A stretch of DNA of 8,396 bases, taken from the NCBI GenBank assembly GCA_017861215.1, contig JAGFXN010000059.1, positions 1 through 8,396 on the forward strand, written 5' to 3'. Positions 5,467-8,396 of this stretch are shown here, one piece after another; positions within the stretch are counted from its first letter, which is position 1, and the number at the start of each line of letters is the position of its first letter. The DNA comes from Deltaproteobacteria bacterium. Lineage in GTDB: Bacteria; Desulfobacterota; Desulfuromonadia; Geobacterales; DSM-12255. The translations under genes were made by a program, and so were the position numbers. Below the pieces are notes generated by a model. That model did not search any database. It was not told the origin of the DNA and saw only the letters and a program-made list of their open reading frames with translations.

Positions 5467-6681
5467 TCAGAATTTCTGGTGGTACTCTATTACCTTCTGC
5501 GCAAACTCCTTGCCGAACTGGAAGCAGACCTCTTCATCCTGCAGCGATGGTCTGTACAGTATCTGCAGCCCCGGTTCGACAGCGTCCAGTCCCATCCGCT
5601 TGAAGTCGTCGTAAATCTCCTTTACTGCTCCGCCCCCCCAGCCGTAGCTGCCGAAGGCGCCGACCAGCCTGTTTTTCGGACGTAGCCCGCGCAGATGGGT
5701 GAGATACTCTGCCACTGACGGATAGGTGATGTTGTTCAGCGTCGGCGAACCGATCAGGGCGCCTCTGGCTTTCCAGAACTCCTTGATGGCAACGCTGGTC
5801 GGTGTTGCCCTGAGTTTGATAACCTTGACGCGCACGCCTGCATCGCGGATACCCTCGGTTATCGGCACGATCATTTTTTCCGTGCTCTGCCACATGGTAT
5901 CGTAGATTATCGCGACAGACAGGTTCGCTTTGCCGTTTGCCATATCCAGATACATCCTGAATACCTTGCCCGGATCTTTCCTCCAGATGATGCCGTGATC
6001 GGGTGCCACAATCTCGATGTCGAGGCCGAGTTTTTCGATTTCAGCAATCTTGGCCTTTATCATGGTGCCAAAAGGCATCAGGATGTTTGCGTAGTAGTCC
6101 GTTACCGCGTCATCAAGCTCAGCGTCTGAGTATTCGGCGACAAACTCGTCGTCAAACCGCCCGGATGAAGCAATGTGCTGTCCGAAGGCATCCTGGGTAA
6201 AGAGGATTTTATCCTCTTCCAGGTAGGTGACCATCGAGTCAGGCCAGTGGAGCATCGGCGTCTCGAGAAAGCGGAAGGTTTTCCTGCCGGTGGTCAGGGT
6301 GTCGCCGCTCTTGACAACCTTCATCTTCCATTTGTCGAGATCAAAAAAACGCTCGAGGCCGCGTTTCCCTTTTTCGGTAATATAAATGGTCGCATCCGGG
6401 GCAAGGGCCATTATCCGGTCCAGGCTGGTTACATGGTCGTTTTCGATATGGTTGACAATGACATTCCTGATCCTGGCAGGATCGACCACGCCGCTGATAT
6501 TCTGCAGGGTTATATCGGCAAAATCGTACTTGACCGTGTCAATCAGGGTGATTTCGTCATCCACAACGAGGTAGTTATTGTATGATGTGCCGCGGGGTGT
6601 CTCGTAACCATGGAAATCGCGTATCGCCCAATCCAGAGCGCCTACCCAGTAAACGTCTTTCTTCAGTGCCACTGCCTTCAT
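5467..6681 (-). CDS. roo: Flavodiiron protein (rubredoxin:oxygen oxidoreductase)
   Basis: 404-residue A-type flavoprotein reducing O2 to water (some members reduce NO) with electrons from rubredoxin. The metallo-beta-lactamase-like diiron domain (1-250) holds H78, E80, D82 and H83 (NHIENDH), H145 (MLHWPDS), D164 (FTQDAFGQH) and H229 (APDHG), the complete ligand set of the Desulfovibrio gigas enzyme. The flavodoxin domain (about 254-400) has the phosphate loop YDTMWQST (260-267) and FMN-contact segments GSPTLNN (311-317) and GSYGWGGG (344-351). There is no C-terminal rubredoxin or flavin-reductase fusion; a rubredoxin-like protein is encoded just upstream. ATG at 6681 is preferred over a TTG 7 codons upstream because AAAGGA lies 7 nt before it. 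It has the same operon as perR and dfx. Whether O2 or NO is the main substrate cannot be read from sequence; the superoxide reductase partner favours O2. Confidence 0.96.
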   Translation of the reverse strand: MKAVALKKDVYWVGALDWAIRDFHGYETPRGTSYNNYLVVDDEITLIDTVKYDFADITLQNISGVVDPARIRNVIVNHIENDHVTSLDRIMALAPDATIYITEKGKRGLERFFDLDKWKMKVVKSGDTLTTGRKTFRFLETPMLHWPDSMVTYLEEDKILFTQDAFGQHIASSGRFDDEFVAEYSDAELDDAVTDYYANILMPFGTMIKAKIAEIEKLGLDIEIVAPDHGIIWRKDPGKVFRMYLDMANGKANLSVAIIYDTMWQSTEKMIVPITEGIRDAGVRVKVIKLRATPTSVAIKEFWKARGALIGSPTLNNITYPSVAEYLTHLRGLRPKNRLVGAFGSYGWGGGAVKEIYDDFKRMGLDAVEPGLQILYRPSLQDEEVCFQFGKEFAQKVIEYHQKF

Positions 6682-6726
6682 CAAATAGTCCTTTCGCGTC
6701 AATCAATTTTTGCAATAAACCGCAGC

Positions 6727-6834
6727 TTATGCCTCTACGAACTGATCGCTGCCAACGCCGCATACCGGGCAAGTCTCGGGTGGTTCGTCACCTTCATGGA
6801 TGTAATCACAGACAAGGCATCGCCATTTTTTCAT
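6727..6834 (-). CDS. Minimal rubredoxin-type protein (35 aa)
   Basis: A 35-residue protein, MKKWRCLVCDYIHEGDEPPE followed by TCPVCGVGSDQFVEA. It has two CxxC knuckles, C6/C9 and C22/C25, that form a rubredoxin-like Fe(Cys)4 site. It matches the short rubredoxin domain found at the end of rubrerythrins (W-x-C-x2-C-x-Y-x-H/E-G ... PxxCPxCG) rather than a classical 52-residue rubredoxin, which has a longer loop between the knuckles. ATG at 6834 is preceded by AAGGAG with 7-nt spacing; it starts 13 nt after perR and ends 45 nt before roo. It is the likely electron donor to the flavodiiron protein and superoxide reductase encoded next to it; partner identity is inferred from operon position. Small enough to be skipped by gene finders with a length cut-off. 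Confidence 0.93.
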   Translation of the reverse strand: MKKWRCLVCDYIHEGDEPPETCPVCGVGSDQFVEA

Positions 6835-6847
6835 GGTACAGCTCCTT

Positions 6848-7339
6848 TTAGTTGAATTTGAATGAGCGGGCGCCCCCGTCTTTACTGCGGCAGTCCTTGC
6901 ACAGTCCTACCGCCACTACCGAGCAGTCGAATACATCAAAACCATCAAGGTCCGCAGCCTTCAGGTCGATGTCCGCTATCAGCCCGGCATCGATATCAAT
7001 TACCTTTTCACAGGCTACACAGGCTGCATGGTGATGTCTGCTGGTATCAGCGTCAAAACGGGCCTTTGCTTCCGGGTTGCTGATCTTTTTGGCAAGGCCG
7101 AGCTGTACGAAAGTCTCAAGAACCCTGTAGACAGTGGTGCGTGAAACGCCGGTGATGCGATCCTGAATGGCAGCATAGATCTGATCAGCCGTAGGGTGGT
7201 CAGTGCGGGAAGAGAGATTCTCAAGAATTGTCCGGCGCTGCACCGTAAGTGAGAGCCGGTTCTGCCGGCAGCGCTCTTCCATCAGTTTCACTTTGGATGA
7301 GATGTAGTTCTCTTGCTGATGCTGTTGTTTTTCAGGCAT
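6848..7339 (-). CDS. perR: Peroxide-sensing Fur-family repressor (PerR)
   Basis: 163-residue metalloregulator. An N-terminal winged helix (about 20-95) contains TVQRRTILENL, HPTADQIYAAI and SRTTVYRVLETF. The PerR regulatory-metal ligands are all present: H48, D96, H102, H104 and D115, each exactly 11 residues on from B. subtilis PerR H37, D85, H91, H93 and D104. The structural Zn site is C107/C110 (CVAC) plus C147/C150 (CKDC), also offset by 11. Aspartate (RFD, D96) rather than glutamate at the D85 position favours peroxide sensing by histidine oxidation. ATG at 7339 with AAGGTG upstream is preferred over a GTG at 7348. It is the first gene of an operon with rubredoxin, roo and dfx, so autoregulation is expected. 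Zur or plain Fur is unlikely on the ligand pattern. Confidence 0.9.
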   Translation of the reverse strand: MPEKQQHQQENYISSKVKLMEERCRQNRLSLTVQRRTILENLSSRTDHPTADQIYAAIQDRITGVSRTTVYRVLETFVQLGLAKKISNPEAKARFDADTSRHHHAACVACEKVIDIDAGLIADIDLKAADLDGFDVFDCSVVAVGLCKDCRSKDGGARSFKFN

Positions 7340-7358
7340 ATTTAGCACCTTATTGCAA

Positions 7359-7373
7359 AAATAATAATATTGT
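7359..7373. promoter_or_regulatory. Weak candidate PerR/Fur-type operator
   Basis: AAATAATAATATTGT matches the B. subtilis Per box TTATAATNATTATAA at 8 of 14 defined positions and overlaps the expected transcription start region of the perR promoter. The left half (ATAAT) is good and the right half is poor. In a stretch this AT-rich the match could be chance. Confidence 0.25.
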
Positions 7374-7380
7374 CAACTGC

Positions 7381-7408
7381 TTTATACCTGCCGGCAGTGC
7401 TTACTCAA
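7381..7408 (-). promoter_or_regulatory. Promoter of the perR-rubredoxin-roo-dfx operon
   Basis: On the minus strand TTGAGT (7403-7408; 4 of 6 to TTGACA) and TATAAA (7381-7386; 5 of 6 to TATAAT) are separated by 16 nt. A start near 7374 gives a leader of about 35 nt including the AAGGTG ribosome binding site. The spacer contains the perfect palindrome CTGCCGGCAG (7388-7397). A perfect TTGACA at 7371-7376 was judged too close to the gene to serve as -35. Confidence 0.45.
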
Positions 7409-7559
7409 TACTACGGTTATTGACTGAAGAATGTGATGACGAATACGATAATAAACGTTCTTTTGCAATGCTACAGACTGGTGATTATAGCAGAGAAAAA
7501 AAACGATACAAGATGCTGCTTGTAAAAAATTAAAAAATTTGAAGTCCTTGATTAACTGA

Positions 7560-7589
7560 TTGACAAAGAAGCTCTATTCCAATTAATAT
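7560..7589 (+). promoter_or_regulatory. Candidate promoter of hppA
   Basis: Perfect -35 TTGACA (7560-7565), an 18-nt spacer, then TAATAT (7584-7589; 4 of 6 to TATAAT). It would start transcription near 7596, about 49 nt before the hppA ATG. Confidence 0.5.
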
Positions 7590-7627
7590 CACGATTTTGC
7601 TTATAGGCCTTTTGAAAGGCGTTCAAT

Positions 7628-7635
7628 AAAGGAGG
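7628..7635 (+). promoter_or_regulatory. Ribosome binding site of hppA
   Basis: AAAGGAGG ends 9 nt before the ATG at 7645. It is a near-perfect anti-16S match that fixes the hppA start. Confidence 0.85.
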
Positions 7636-7644
7636 ATTTTTCAA

Positions 7645-8396
7645 ATGGAACAGTACGCCGTCTACTTTGCCCTTGCCTGCGCCGCTGCAGCGGTAGCATA
7701 CGGTCTTCTGTCGGCAAACTGGATTCTGGCTCTCCCCCAGGGGAATGACAGGATGCGCCAGATTGCAGCAGCCATACAGGAAGGTGCAGGGGCTTACATG
7801 AAGCGACAGTACACAATTATTGCCATAGTCGGCGCAATAATTTTTGTAATTTTGCTTTTCCTGCCGGCGCCGCTCGGGGCCAAAACCGCAATCGGTTTTG
7901 CAATCGGGGCACTCTTCTCCGGACTGACCGGATTTATCGGCATGTTTGTTTCGGTACGGGCCAATGTCCGCACTACCGAGGCAGCGAAGAGCGGTATCAA
8001 AAAGGCACTTGACGTTGCCTTCAAAGGTGGCGCCATCACCGGCATGCTGGTTGTAGGACTCGGACTTCTTGGCGTTGCCGGCTATTATCTCGTATTGCTC
8101 AAAATAATGCCCGGTGCGCCGATTAAAGATGTAGTCAGCCAACTGGTCGGTCTCGGTTTCGGTGGTTCGCTGATCTCCATTTTCGCCCGCCTTGGCGGCG
8201 GCATCTTCACCAAGGGAGCTGACGTCGGCGCCGACCTCGTCGGCAAGGTTGAAGCAGGCATTCCTGAAGACGATCCGCGCAATCCGGCTGTTATCGCCGA
8301 CAACGTCGGCGACAACGTCGGCGATTGTGCCGGTATGGCCGCCGACCTTTTCGAGACTTACGCAGTTACCCTGATAGCTTCGATGCTGCTGGGTGC
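7645..8396 (+). CDS. hppA: Membrane proton-translocating pyrophosphatase, N-terminal part (runs off window)
   Basis: First 250 residues of a membrane-integral pyrophosphatase, which couples hydrolysis of pyrophosphate to H+ (or Na+) export across the cytoplasmic membrane. The family is about 670-700 residues with around 16 helices. Visible hydrophobic segments lie at about residues 3-25, 56-75, 80-105, 130-153 and 165-187. The substrate-site signature starts with GGGIFTKGADVGADLVGKVE (about 184-203), including D193 and D197. It continues EDDPRNPAVIADNVGDNVGDCAGMAADLFE (split: E208-P214, then D219, D223, D227, D234), giving the Asp cluster that binds Mg-PPi. The start is fixed by AAAGGAGG upstream. 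The residues that separate K+-dependent from K+-independent types and Na+ from H+ pumps lie further on, outside the window, so ion specificity is left open. It diverges from perR with its own promoter; no functional link to the oxidative-stress genes is evident. Confidence 0.96.
   Translation, partial: MEQYAVYFALACAAAAVAYGLLSANWILALPQGNDRMRQIAAAIQEGAGAYMKRQYTIIAIVGAIIFVILLFLPAPLGAKTAIGFAIGALFSGLTGFIGMFVSVRANVRTTEAAKSGIKKALDVAFKGGAITGMLVVGLGLLGVAGYYLVLLKIMPGAPIKDVVSQLVGLGFGGSLISIFARLGGGIFTKGADVGADLVGKVEAGIPEDDPRNPAVIADNVGDNVGDCAGMAADLFETYAVTLIASMLLG

Larger units (their letters stand above)
7340..7644. other. Divergent intergenic region perR / hppA
   Basis: 305 bp of AT-rich DNA between divergent perR and hppA. 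It holds a minus-strand promoter and candidate operator near perR (7359-7408), a plus-strand promoter (7560-7589) and the hppA ribosome binding site. The middle part, about 7410-7555, shows homopolymeric A/T runs and a weak TGCTA/TAGCA inverted pair, but no convincing RNA, riboswitch or terminator. A short plus-strand reading frame crossing it overlaps perR and looks non-coding. Confidence 0.7.

Noticed and set aside
7371..7376. Perfect TTGACA on the minus strand as -35 for perR
   Set aside because: The only -10 positions at normal spacing (near 7348-7353) are poor and would place transcription start inside or after the ribosome binding site.
7249..7533. 94-codon plus-strand frame spanning the perR start and intergenic region
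   Set aside because: Overlaps perR antisense and ends in low-complexity AT-rich sequence; no ribosome binding site or homology recognised.
7552..8142. 196-codon open frame on the minus strand with several Cys residues
   Set aside because: Lies opposite the start of hppA, whose ribosome binding site and protein signature are unambiguous. The Cys residues are not arranged in a known cluster motif.

Overview
The window reads like a chromosomal segment from a Desulfuromonadia / Geobacter-type delta-proteobacterium. It has moderately GC-rich coding DNA and AT-rich promoters. It carries a two-subunit FAD/Fe-S 2-hydroxyacid dehydrogenase, an anaerobe-type oxygen and superoxide defence cluster, and a membrane pyrophosphatase. 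A grouping of hppA, a Fur-family gene, a rubredoxin-type gene and a flavodiiron gene is, from memory, typical of Geobacter genomes; I could not run a database comparison. Everything except hppA is on the minus strand, so gene order below is given in transcription order (right to left).

Right edge (7409-8396): hppA (proton-pumping pyrophosphatase, + strand) begins at 7645 and runs off the window. It diverges from perR, and about 305 bp of AT-rich intergenic DNA between them holds candidate promoters for both.

Oxidative-stress operon (7408 down to about 4900): perR (peroxide sensor) -> a 35-residue rubredoxin-type protein -> roo (flavodiiron oxygen reductase) -> dfx (2Fe superoxide reductase). 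Gaps are 13, 45 and 25 nt, and the unit ends in a clear intrinsic terminator. All metal ligands expected for PerR, Roo and Dfx are present. The likely logic is that PerR senses peroxide and derepresses an electron chain in which rubredoxin feeds O2 reduction by Roo and superoxide reduction by Dfx.

Lactate/2-hydroxyacid operon (4900 down to about 660): larA-family racemase -> glcD-type FAD subunit -> glcF-type Fe-S subunit, followed by a hairpin terminator. No glcE is present. The presence of larA suggests the substrate is lactate (racemisation followed by D-lactate oxidation) rather than glycolate, but this is inference. larA has no Shine-Dalgarno and a -10-like box ends 7 nt before its ATG, so a leaderless transcript is possible.

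Left edge (1-660): an XRE-cupin transcriptional regulator, 3' truncated by the window, with its own promoter and a palindromic candidate operator. It may control the neighbouring lactate genes.

The least explained parts are three different large palindromic elements in gene junctions: 2044-2119 (glcD/glcF), 3532-3601 (larA/glcD, supplying the last codons and stop of larA) and 4942-5062 (a 121-bp composite cruciform touching the dfx stop codon).
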